Both the position numbers and the translations under genes were made by a program. The notes beneath the pieces are model-generated. The model saw nothing but the letters and a program-made list of their open reading frames with translations. It ran no database searches and was not told the DNA's origin. From Acidimicrobiaceae bacterium (GTDB lineage Bacteria; Actinomycetota; Acidimicrobiia; Acidimicrobiales; RAAP-2), in the NCBI GenBank assembly GCA_030838245.1, contig JAUTXB010000108.1, positions 1-7,473 on the forward strand: DNA of 7,473 bases, read 5' to 3'. Of this stretch, positions 1 to 5,491 are shown piece by piece. The first letter of the stretch is position 1, and each line of letters begins with the position of its first letter.

Positions 1-436
1 GGGGTGCCGCCGGTCCGGTGTCGGGTGGAATGGATCGAAACGCCTCACGCCTGACGGTGGGGAGGCTCCGTTCGGGCCCGTAGAGGAAACACGGCAGTTG
101 CAGGTTCGGACCCGCCCATCGGGCGAAGTCGTCCCGAAGGGCGAGGGCGTCGTCGATGGCGCCGTCCAGCGCGACGAAGGGCACGACGTCGGCGGCACCG
201 AACCGGGGGTGCACCCCCGTGTGCGTCCGCACGTCGATCAGCGCACAGGCGTCACGGACCACGGCCCGCGACGCGGTGACGACATCGTGGCGTGGTCCGC
301 CGAGGGTGAGCACCGAGCGGTGATGATCGGCGTCGGTGTGTACATCGAGCAGGGTTCGTTCGGCCGCCGATGCGATCCGATCGATGACCGGGCCATCCCG
401 GCCTTCACTGATGTTGACCACGCACTCGACGGTCAC
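1..436 (-). CDS. ftcD: Glutamate formimidoyltransferase (FTCD N-terminal domain), 3' end cut by window edge
   Basis: Translating the minus strand from GTG at 436 gives 145 residues beginning MTVECVVNISEGR, the typical opening of formiminotransferases (VECVPNFSEGR-like). It continues with LLDVHTDADHHRSVLTLGG (residues 29-47), ALIDVRTHTGVHPRFGAADVVPF (65-87) and, near the edge, DTGPAAP (139-145), which begins the family's D-x-GP-x-x-PHPTAG stretch. His76 in the GVHPRFG segment aligns with the catalytic His82 of porcine FTCD. Known members transfer the formimino group of N-formimino-glutamate to tetrahydrofolate, at the end of histidine degradation, in the cytoplasm. The start lies 26 nt after the upstream whiB stop on the same strand, so co-transcription is likely; no strong Shine-Dalgarno precedes it. 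Whether a cyclodeaminase domain follows cannot be seen. The family call is firm; the substrate is inferred, since stand-alone homologues may act on other folate adducts. Confidence 0.87.
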   Translation of the reverse strand, partial: MTVECVVNISEGRDGPVIDRIASAAERTLLDVHTDADHHRSVLTLGGPRHDVVTASRAVVRDACALIDVRTHTGVHPRFGAADVVPFVALDGAIDDALALRDDFARWAGPNLQLPCFLYGPERSLPTVRREAFRSIPPDTGPAAP

Positions 437-462
437 GCCAGGGCTGGCGACCCGTCGACCGC

Positions 463-705
463 TCAGACTCGAGCGGCGTGGGACAACCGGCGACGGCGCA
501 GAATCCGGCGACGCTCCCGCTCCGACTTACCGCCCCAGACACCGTGGTCGACCCGCTCGTCCAAGGCATACTTGAGGCAGGCCTCGGCCACCGGGCACTC
601 GGCACAGACTCGTTGCGCCTCTTGTACACCGATCCCGTCGCTCGGGAAGAAAAAGGACGGCGAGAGCTCCCGGCACTTACCCTGACTCATCCAGTCCGTT
701 CCCAT
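463..705 (-). CDS. whiB: WhiB-family iron-sulfur transcriptional regulator
   Basis: This 80-residue protein has the full WhiB signature: four cysteines at 11, 34, 37 and 43 (spacing C-x22-C-x2-C-x5-C) expected to bind a [4Fe-4S] cluster, the GVWGG turn at 55-59, and a strongly basic tail (KSERERRRILRRRR, 60-73) for DNA contact. Length is typical of WhiB1/WhiB2-like members; there is no RGR AT-hook, so it is not WhiB7-like. Family members act in the cytoplasm, usually by binding the primary sigma factor, and sense redox or nitric oxide or control division and development; which role applies here cannot be read from sequence. The start at ATG 705 is fixed by AGGGAGGT just upstream. The open frame continues about 100 codons further upstream, but that part is antisense to the divergent htrA leader and lacks WhiB similarity. 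It is divergent from htrA and probably co-transcribed with the formimidoyltransferase. Confidence 0.95.
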   Translation of the reverse strand: MGTDWMSQGKCRELSPSFFFPSDGIGVQEAQRVCAECPVAEACLKYALDERVDHGVWGGKSERERRRILRRRRLSHAARV

Positions 706-708
706 ACG

Positions 709-716
709 ACCTCCCT
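709..716 (-). promoter_or_regulatory. Ribosome binding site of whiB
   Basis: On the minus strand AGGGAGGT ends three bases before the ATG at 705. It matches the anti-Shine-Dalgarno sequence well and chooses this start over in-frame codons further upstream. No convincing -35/-10 pair for whiB was found in the roughly 100 bases behind it. Confidence 0.8.
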
Positions 717-821
717 GATACTTGGCGGCGGCATCGTCGCGATCGTTGCTGATCCCGCTCCCGCCGGTTCCACCGCTAGTCTCCCATTTCAAGGTGTTCT
801 TCGGCGCGAAACGAGCCAGAG

Positions 822-878
822 TTGATGGAATCCTCACAATTTTCTTATGGAGGACCAGGTTCTTCTTATGAAGGGTCG
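822..878 (+). promoter_or_regulatory. AT-rich leader of htrA with 21-bp spaced direct repeat and short upstream ORF
   Basis: By my count this 57-base stretch is about 42% GC, far below its surroundings. It holds two near-identical 12-mers, TTCTTATGGAGG (842-853) and TTCTTATGAAGG (863-874), exactly 21 bases apart. A weak promoter-like pair, TTGATG (822-827) and TTATGG (845-850) with a 17-base spacer, overlaps it. An 11-codon ORF (MEDQVLLMKGR, 847-882) ends in a TGA that overlaps the htrA ATG as ATGA. The stretch is also open in the htrA frame from ATG 825, giving a repeated SYGG/SYEG peptide, but nearly all its third codon positions are A or T, unlike htrA itself. I therefore favour a regulatory leader over coding sequence. 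Promoter and leader-peptide roles are inference. Confidence 0.35.
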
Positions 879-2327
879 ATGAGCGGGCCACCCGATGGCC
901 CTCCGGACGATCGAGGTGGGCCGGATCCGATGCCGCCCGCCCCAGCACCGGGCGCCCCCCGCCCCGTCCCCGAGGCACCGCCGGGCACGGCCATGCCGCC
1001 TCCACCGCTGGCGGGGCCTCCACCGCACCCCGGCTACCCGATGGGGTCGCCGTACCCCCCGGCGGTCGGACCCTACGGATTCCCCGGCCAACACTACGGC
1101 GGGGGTTATGGGCCGCCGGGATACGGGCCGGTGTACACCTATCCGCAGCCGCCGCCCCGACGTCAGGTGGTGCGCCATACGTTGACCCACCGGAACTGGC
1201 TCACGGTGGTGATCGCCACGGCCGTCCTGGCTGCGGCGGTGGGAGCGATCGCCGGCGCGATCGTCGGGGTGAACCATCAACAAACGGTGGTGAAGGAGTT
1301 CTTCCCCAACAAGAGCGTGTTGGCCCAGCCGCACGACATCCAAGCAGTCCTGGCCAAGGTGGAACCGGCGGTGGTGTCCATCGACAGCCATGCCGTCCAG
1401 GGCTCGGGCGGAGACTTCGTCGAGGCGGCGGGTACGGGCATGATCCTCACCCCGCAAGGCGAGGTGCTGACAAACAACCATGTGGTCTCCGGGGCCACAT
1501 CGGTGACCGCCACCCTGTTCGGCCAGACCAAGTCGCTGGCCGCCCACGTCATCGGAACCGACCCCGCCCGCGACCTGGCCCTGGTCCAGATCGACAACGC
1601 CAGCAACCTGCCCACGGTGTCGTTGGGGAACTCGGGACAGACCCAGGTGGGCGACGACGTCCTGGCCATCGGCAACGCCCTGGCCCTGTCGGGTGGGCCG
1701 TCGGTCACCCAGGGCATCGTCTCGGCCGAGAACCGGTCGCTGTCGACCCAGGGCGACAACGGCAAGACGGAGAACCTCTCGGGCCTGTTGCAGACCGACG
1801 CGGCCATCAACCCGGGGAACTCGGGTGGGCCGCTGGTTAACGCCCAGGCCCAGGTCATCGGCATCAACACCGCCGTGGCCGCCAGCAGCCAAGGAAATGC
1901 GCCGACTCAGAACATCGGGTTCGCCATCGCCATCGACTCGGTGAAGCCGCAGCTGGCCAGCCTCAGGCAGGGGGGATCGGGCGGTCCGGGCGCCGCCAGT
2001 CCCGCCCCGACGCCGGCGGTCAACAAGGCCTACATGGGCGTCACGGTCAAGAGTGTCACCTCGGCACTGCAACAACAGGATCATCTGACCCCCGCCACCG
2101 GCGCCCTGGTCACCAGCGTCCAGTCGGGCAGCCCGGCCGACCAGGGAGGGCTGAAGGCCAACGACGTCATCGTCTCGCTGAACGGCACGGCCATCCCGAC
2201 CGCGACCAGCCTGACCACCGCCTTGGGCCCGCTGAACCCCGGTGATGTGGTCAAGGTCGGCATCTACCGGGGGAGCGCGCAGCAGACGCTCAACGTCACT
2301 CTCGGGGCGAATCCCGCCGGCGGGTAG
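879..2327 (+). CDS. htrA: Membrane-anchored HtrA/DegP-type serine protease with C-terminal PDZ domain
   Basis: From ATG 879 the protein is 482 residues. Residues 1 to about 95 are a Pro/Gly/Tyr-rich cytoplasmic head; about 107-131 (NWLTVVIATAVLAAAVGAIAG...) is a single transmembrane helix preceded by an Arg-rich stretch. The chymotrypsin-fold protease domain spans about 154-364, and a PDZ domain about 384-479 follows a Gly/Ala/Pro linker. The triad is intact: His201 in TNNHVV, Asp232 in ARDLALVQ and Ser315 in GNSGGPL. Known relatives (actinobacterial HtrA/PepD) degrade or refold damaged exported proteins outside the membrane, with PDZ binding exposed C-termini. The start at 879 has AAGGG three bases upstream; ATG 825 is a possible longer start (500 residues), disfavoured because 825-878 has very A/T-rich third positions. 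The gene is divergent from whiB and followed after 37 nt by a small gene, probably in the same operon. Confidence 0.93.
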   Translation: MSGPPDGPPDDRGGPDPMPPAPAPGAPRPVPEAPPGTAMPPPPLAGPPPHPGYPMGSPYPPAVGPYGFPGQHYGGGYGPPGYGPVYTYPQPPPRRQVVRHTLTHRNWLTVVIATAVLAAAVGAIAGAIVGVNHQQTVVKEFFPNKSVLAQPHDIQAVLAKVEPAVVSIDSHAVQGSGGDFVEAAGTGMILTPQGEVLTNNHVVSGATSVTATLFGQTKSLAAHVIGTDPARDLALVQIDNASNLPTVSLGNSGQTQVGDDVLAIGNALALSGGPSVTQGIVSAENRSLSTQGDNGKTENLSGLLQTDAAINPGNSGGPLVNAQAQVIGINTAVAASSQGNAPTQNIGFAIAIDSVKPQLASLRQGGSGGPGAASPAPTPAVNKAYMGVTVKSVTSALQQQDHLTPATGALVTSVQSGSPADQGGLKANDVIVSLNGTAIPTATSLTTALGPLNPGDVVKVGIYRGSAQQTLNVTLGANPAGG

Positions 2328-2347
2328 GCTTGCTCCGCTGTCTTTCC

Positions 2348-2353
2348 AGGAGG
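2348..2353 (+). promoter_or_regulatory. Strong ribosome binding site of the small gene after htrA
   Basis: A perfect AGGAGG lies 8 bases before GTG 2362 and 11 bases before the adjacent in-frame ATG 2365. Spacing slightly favours GTG, codon preference favours ATG; the difference is one residue. It shows that the small downstream ORF is translated independently of htrA. Confidence 0.8.
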
Positions 2354-2364
2354 AACCCACTGTG

Positions 2365-2751
2365 ATGTCCCCGGCCACCGACGAACCAGAGGTCGTCGAG
2401 AGCGAAGAGCCCCAACCACCTCGCGGCCATGTCCGGGTGGTGTACCTCGGTCCTGTCGCCCCGCACTGGGAGGTCCAGTCCGACTTCGGCGATCGTGACC
2501 TCATCGAGGAGTTCCGCCAGCGCACCCAGGCCCGACTGGTGCTGCTCCCCCCGCACGACCCCCAGTACCGGCGAAACCGGGAGCGGGTGGTGCGCGACGC
2601 CGAGCGGGAGAACATCCTTTTGGACTGGGACCTGGGCGTGCCCGAGGAAGAGGCCGTCGCCGCCCCCGTGGCCGAGGCCCCGGTGGATGGGACACCGGCC
2701 GCCGAGGCCCCTGGGCCAGAAGCTCAGGCCGCCGAGACCCCCGCACCCTGA
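2365..2751 (+). CDS. Small protein of unknown function with acidic ends and Pro/Ala/Glu-rich tail
   Basis: I do not recognise this 128-residue protein. It has three parts: an acidic, Pro-rich N-terminus (1 to about 20), a folded-looking core (about 22-93) that starts GHVRVVYLGPVAPHWEV and ends ILLDWDLG, and a low-complexity tail (about 94-128) of repeated (A)PxAEAP-like units with many Ala, Pro and Glu. The core mixes beta-like (VRVVYLG, ARLVLLPP) and Arg-rich helical stretches (YRRNRERVVRDAEREN). There is no signal peptide or membrane segment, so it is probably cytoplasmic. A strong AGGAGG supports translation, and the 37-nt gap after htrA suggests one transcript. A role linked to HtrA is possible only by association. 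It could start one codon earlier at GTG 2362. Confidence 0.78.
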   Translation: MSPATDEPEVVESEEPQPPRGHVRVVYLGPVAPHWEVQSDFGDRDLIEEFRQRTQARLVLLPPHDPQYRRNRERVVRDAERENILLDWDLGVPEEEAVAAPVAEAPVDGTPAAEAPGPEAQAAETPAP

Positions 2752-2752
2752 C

Positions 2753-2775
2753 CCGACGAGCGGACTTATCGTCGG
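2753..2775 (+). terminator. Hairpin after the htrA operon, possible terminator
   Basis: A perfect 7-bp inverted repeat, CCGACGA (2753-2759) and TCGTCGG (2769-2775), with a 9-base loop, begins two bases after the stop of the small gene, in the gap between convergent genes. There is no T-run behind it, so an intrinsic terminator of the classical kind is not shown; T-poor hairpins are common at actinobacterial 3' ends. A second, weaker repeat (CTGAGT 2808-2813 with ACTCAG 2822-2827) overlaps the stop codon of the convergent minus-strand gene. Confidence 0.4.
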
Positions 2776-2823
2776 TGGTGAGTCGCTGACTTGACCGCCG
2801 ATCCCGACTGAGTGCCTGCTGAC

Positions 2824-4056
2824 TCAGCTGTCTGCTTGGGGTGGGTCGAGCTCGGGGAGGTCGATCCGCTCCAACCACAGGCCGGGAGCGTCGACCTCGG
2901 CCGGCGTGGGCAGGTTGCGCGCCGATGACCACAGTCGGGCCAGGCCATCCTCGCCCGCCCGCTCGATCACTCCGCTGACAAAGGCGCGTCCCCGGTCGAC
3001 CTGGGCCTGCTCGAGGTCGAGACCGAACAGCGAACCGGCGGCTTCTTCCCCCTTGCCCCGTTCGATCCTGCGCCGGTACCAGGCCTCGGCCAGCTGGCTG
3101 TGCGAGCTGACCAGGGATGTGCCGACCAGCTCGGCCACGTGATCGGCATAGGCGTCGATTACCACAGCCAGGGAGGTCAGCTGGTCCGACGAGTGACGGG
3201 CCTCAGGCGTCAACAAACCCCCGAGGAGGGCCTCGGGATCCCCGAAGAGCGACTGCAGCGACTCCATGTCCATGCCGCCCTCGCCCAGGGACTGCAACTG
3301 CTCGGACAAGCCGCCCTGAGCCGCCGCGGCTGACTCGGCCACCTCATGGATGAGCTCGTCCAGTCGGCCGCGAACTGCAGGACGGCTCAGCACGGTGTGG
3401 GAGGCAAGCTCGCGCGCGCAGACCCAGAGGAGGGCCTCTTCTTCGGGCAGGCTCCAGTCCTCGGCGAACGAGGTGATGTTGGCCGTGACGATGAGGAGCT
3501 CATCGGCCGGCGGCCACGGGAGAGCCAGGACGTACTGGCCGAGCGCCCGGTGTGAGAGGTGCCCGACGACCGAACCGAGCTGGAGGCCGACGAACATGGG
3601 ACCGATGGCTGTCGCCCATTGGTTCATGAGCTCACCGAACCCCTCGCCGGTCATCTCGCCGCCGAACGGGTTCTCCGGTGTCGTCGGCGGCGCGGCTGGC
3701 GCCGCTCCGGGGGCCGGGGCGGCCATGGCCGACAACGCCGGTCGCCATGCGTCGAGCGCCCGCGCCGTCCAGTCGCCTCGCCCCACCGGGATGCAGGTCA
3801 CGCGCCGTCCGTCCGAGGAGACGGGCATGCCGGTGGCCTCGGTGACGTGCAGCTCTGCCACCCGGGCCAGCTCCTCCAAGCGGATCCGCTGCAAGGGCTC
3901 GACGTTGGGCTCGGCCGAGCCGCCGGTGGCGACGTTGAGACCGAAAGCCCGGGTCAGCTCCCACTGGTCGGTATTGGCTCCGCCCAGCATGTTCATGAGG
4001 TCGCCGAGCAGGAACTGAAACGGACTGCCCCGGTCTCCTGGGCCCTCAGAGGTCAT
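2824..4056 (-). CDS. DUF2342/Zincin_2 family protein with degenerate zinc-binding motif
   Basis: This 410-residue protein resembles the actinobacterial zincin-like family PF10103 (TIGR03624, 'putative hydrolase'). Seen: an N-terminal SPFQFLLGDLMNMLGG (11-26), an Ala/Pro-rich loop (112-130), GPMFVGLQLGSVVGHLSHRALGQYVLALP (152-180), PPADELLIVTANITSFAEDW (182-201) leading into the motif helix LWVCARELASHTVL (210-223), and the typical C-terminal block RGRAFVSGVIERAGEDGLARLWSSARNLPTPAEVDAPGLWLERI (355-398). Where metallopeptidases have HExxH, this protein has R-E-L-A-S, with a His only at the next position (220); the helix that would supply the third ligand reads VVIDAYADHV (298-307). Zinc proteolysis is therefore doubtful. 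No signal peptide or membrane segment is evident. It starts 18 nt after the pseudo-HtrA stop on the same strand, without a clear Shine-Dalgarno, suggesting translation in one operon. Family assignment is from memory of conserved blocks; substrate unknown. Confidence 0.88.
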   Translation of the reverse strand: MTSEGPGDRGSPFQFLLGDLMNMLGGANTDQWELTRAFGLNVATGGSAEPNVEPLQRIRLEELARVAELHVTEATGMPVSSDGRRVTCIPVGRGDWTARALDAWRPALSAMAAPAPGAAPAAPPTTPENPFGGEMTGEGFGELMNQWATAIGPMFVGLQLGSVVGHLSHRALGQYVLALPWPPADELLIVTANITSFAEDWSLPEEEALLWVCARELASHTVLSRPAVRGRLDELIHEVAESAAAAQGGLSEQLQSLGEGGMDMESLQSLFGDPEALLGGLLTPEARHSSDQLTSLAVVIDAYADHVAELVGTSLVSSHSQLAEAWYRRRIERGKGEEAAGSLFGLDLEQAQVDRGRAFVSGVIERAGEDGLARLWSSARNLPTPAEVDAPGLWLERIDLPELDPPQADS

Positions 4057-4074
4057 GACTGCATGCTACGGCGG

Positions 4075-5364
4075 TCAGCTGGTCGGTGATGCGCCGGTCA
4101 GCTCCACGCCGACGGTGGAGGGGGTACCGGCACGGGTATAGGTCACAGTGAGGCTGGCCCCGGGTGGCTCGGCATAGAGGCGGGTCCGCAGGTCGGCGAG
4201 GGAGCGAACAGGGCGGCCGTTGATGTCCACGATGGAATCGCCGACCTGGATCCCGGCCCGAGCGGCCGCCCCGCCGGCCTGGACCGTGTCGACCAGCGCG
4301 CCACGGGTCGTCCCGCTCGCAGCTGTGGTGGCCGTGCTGGCATCGGGAGGCGAGGTCGATGCGGTGAGGTCGCTGGCGTTGACGCCGAGCCAGCCGTGTT
4401 GCACGGAACCGGTGGCTATCAACTGCGCGGCCACGCCGACGACGAGATCGGCGGGTAGGAACACCGACACCCGCCGACCCTTCATGGTGGTGGTGGTGTC
4501 CATGATCCCGGCCACGTCGCCGGCCCGGTTGATCAGGGCGCACCCGGCGTCCCCCGCGCCCAACGGGGCATTGACGGCTGTGGCCGACATCGCCGTCGTG
4601 GTGGCATCGACGTTCACCGCCGTCCCTGACGACCGGACCGTTCCCGCGTAGACGGCGTCGGTGACGCCGGCGCGGTGTGTATTTCGCTCGGGGGCAACGG
4701 CCACGGTGACATCACCGGGCTTCATGTCGGTGTTGTCGGCGAACTGGGCCACGGGCGGAGCGCCGCCGACGCGGAGGATGGCCAGGTTCGAGCTCTGATC
4801 GCTGGCCAACACGGCGGCCGATGTCCTGCGGCCGTCAGGATCGACGCTGCTCACCGAAGTGGCACCGACCACGGCGCTGGCCAACGCCACCACAATGCCG
4901 CCGCTCCCGATAGTCACCCCGGTGCTGTCGACGGTCCGACCGCCGACGGTGACGGTCAGGGCCACCATCGAGGGCCCGATAGTCGATACCGTCTGGGCTA
5001 TCTGTTGCCTGGAGATGGTGCCCGGGTCCCCTGGTTCGGTGGTGGGACTGGCGATTACGTCGGCGGTGGTGACGGTGCTGGCCCGTGAGGCGGTCGGCGA
5101 CGCACCGGTGTTGGCCATGAGCAGGCCACCGACCAGGAGCGCCCCGACGACACAGACGGCCGCCGTGCTGACCACCCATTGACCCGATCGGGTCCGGTCG
5201 ACCGCCGGACTGGGGCGAGCGGTGACGGCCGTGCCCATCTCCGATGGATGTCGCCACAATCGGTCGTCGGGAGACAACCAGCCCCGAATACGATCGAGCT
5301 CCGGATCTTCGTGATCCGCGTCGTCCGGATCCGGATCTTCGGCCTCCGGGAACCCTCCATGCAT
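4075..5364 (-). CDS. Membrane-anchored HtrA-like pseudoprotease with PDZ domain
   Basis: From ATG 5364 the protein is 429 residues. Order: acidic cytoplasmic head with the PDDRLWRHPSE motif (32-42), a transmembrane helix (about 63-85, WVVSTAAVCVVGALLVGGLLM), a Thr/Ser-rich linker, a trypsin-like HtrA fold (about 115-315), a second low-complexity Ser/Thr/Ala linker (about 332-352) and a PDZ domain (about 323-423, linker inserted within it; GIQVGDSIVDINGRPV is diagnostic). Aligned to the intact HtrA in this window, the catalytic His is Ser163 (ALASAVVGA), Asp is Asn193 (SSNLAILR) and Ser is Ala273 (GDAGCAL), so serine protease activity should be absent. The fold probably faces outside the membrane and may bind peptides or act as sensor or scaffold. 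The open frame extends 59 codons upstream, but only ATG 5364 keeps it clear of mreB. No clear Shine-Dalgarno. It is divergent from mreB and heads an operon with the zincin-like gene. Confidence 0.88.
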   Translation of the reverse strand: MHGGFPEAEDPDPDDADHEDPELDRIRGWLSPDDRLWRHPSEMGTAVTARPSPAVDRTRSGQWVVSTAAVCVVGALLVGGLLMANTGASPTASRASTVTTADVIASPTTEPGDPGTISRQQIAQTVSTIGPSMVALTVTVGGRTVDSTGVTIGSGGIVVALASAVVGATSVSSVDPDGRRTSAAVLASDQSSNLAILRVGGAPPVAQFADNTDMKPGDVTVAVAPERNTHRAGVTDAVYAGTVRSSGTAVNVDATTTAMSATAVNAPLGAGDAGCALINRAGDVAGIMDTTTTMKGRRVSVFLPADLVVGVAAQLIATGSVQHGWLGVNASDLTASTSPPDASTATTAASGTTRGALVDTVQAGGAAARAGIQVGDSIVDINGRPVRSLADLRTRLYAEPPGASLTVTYTRAGTPSTVGVELTGASPTS

Positions 5365-5451
5365 CGACTGGAGACTATCGACGTCGACGTGCCTGCGGAC
5401 GTCGCCCCAGGATGCGGCGGCCCTGGTTACGCAGCGCCGCCGGTCCCGTTG

Positions 5452-5484
5452 GGGTGCCGGTGGAACGCCACACCCAGGGGGGAG
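5452..5484 (+). promoter_or_regulatory. mreB leader: bulged hairpin followed by Shine-Dalgarno
   Basis: The 127-base gap between the divergent pseudo-HtrA and mreB genes ends in AGGGGGGAG (5476-5484), seven bases before the mreB ATG, a good ribosome binding site that fixes the start. Immediately before it GGGTG (5452-5456) can pair with CACCC (5471-5475) and TGG (5461-5463) with CCA (5468-5470) around an AACG loop, leaving a CCGG bulge. The hairpin may be chance in GC-rich DNA. No convincing -35/-10 elements were recognised in the gap. Confidence 0.5.
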
Positions 5485-5491
5485 CCCTACG

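Noticed and set aside
98..685. 195-codon plus-strand frame opposite the formimidoyltransferase and whiB
   Set aside because: The minus strand carries two clear protein families across the same interval; the plus-strand product is low-complexity and Arg/Asp-rich.
706..1023. N-terminal extension of the WhiB frame to ATG 1023
   Set aside because: The extra codons run antisense through the htrA leader and head and show no WhiB similarity, while ATG 705 has a good ribosome binding site and gives the standard WhiB length.
834..2615. 593-codon open frame on the minus strand opposite htrA
   Set aside because: It is the antisense shadow of a GC-rich gene: Arg/Gly/Asp-rich, no recognisable domain, and it lies opposite an HtrA with intact catalytic motifs plus a second real gene.
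2818..2828. Near-palindrome GCTGACTCAGC as an operator
   Set aside because: It overlaps the stop codon of the zincin-like gene in a convergent gap with no gene start nearby, so an operator makes little sense; short palindromes like this arise by chance.
4046..4543. Minus-strand frame with a histidine run (HHHHH)
   Set aside because: The run comes from reading the Thr/Met codons of the pseudo-HtrA gene (GATTCC-free ACC/ATG stretch around DTTTTMKG) in another frame; it is not a metal-binding protein.
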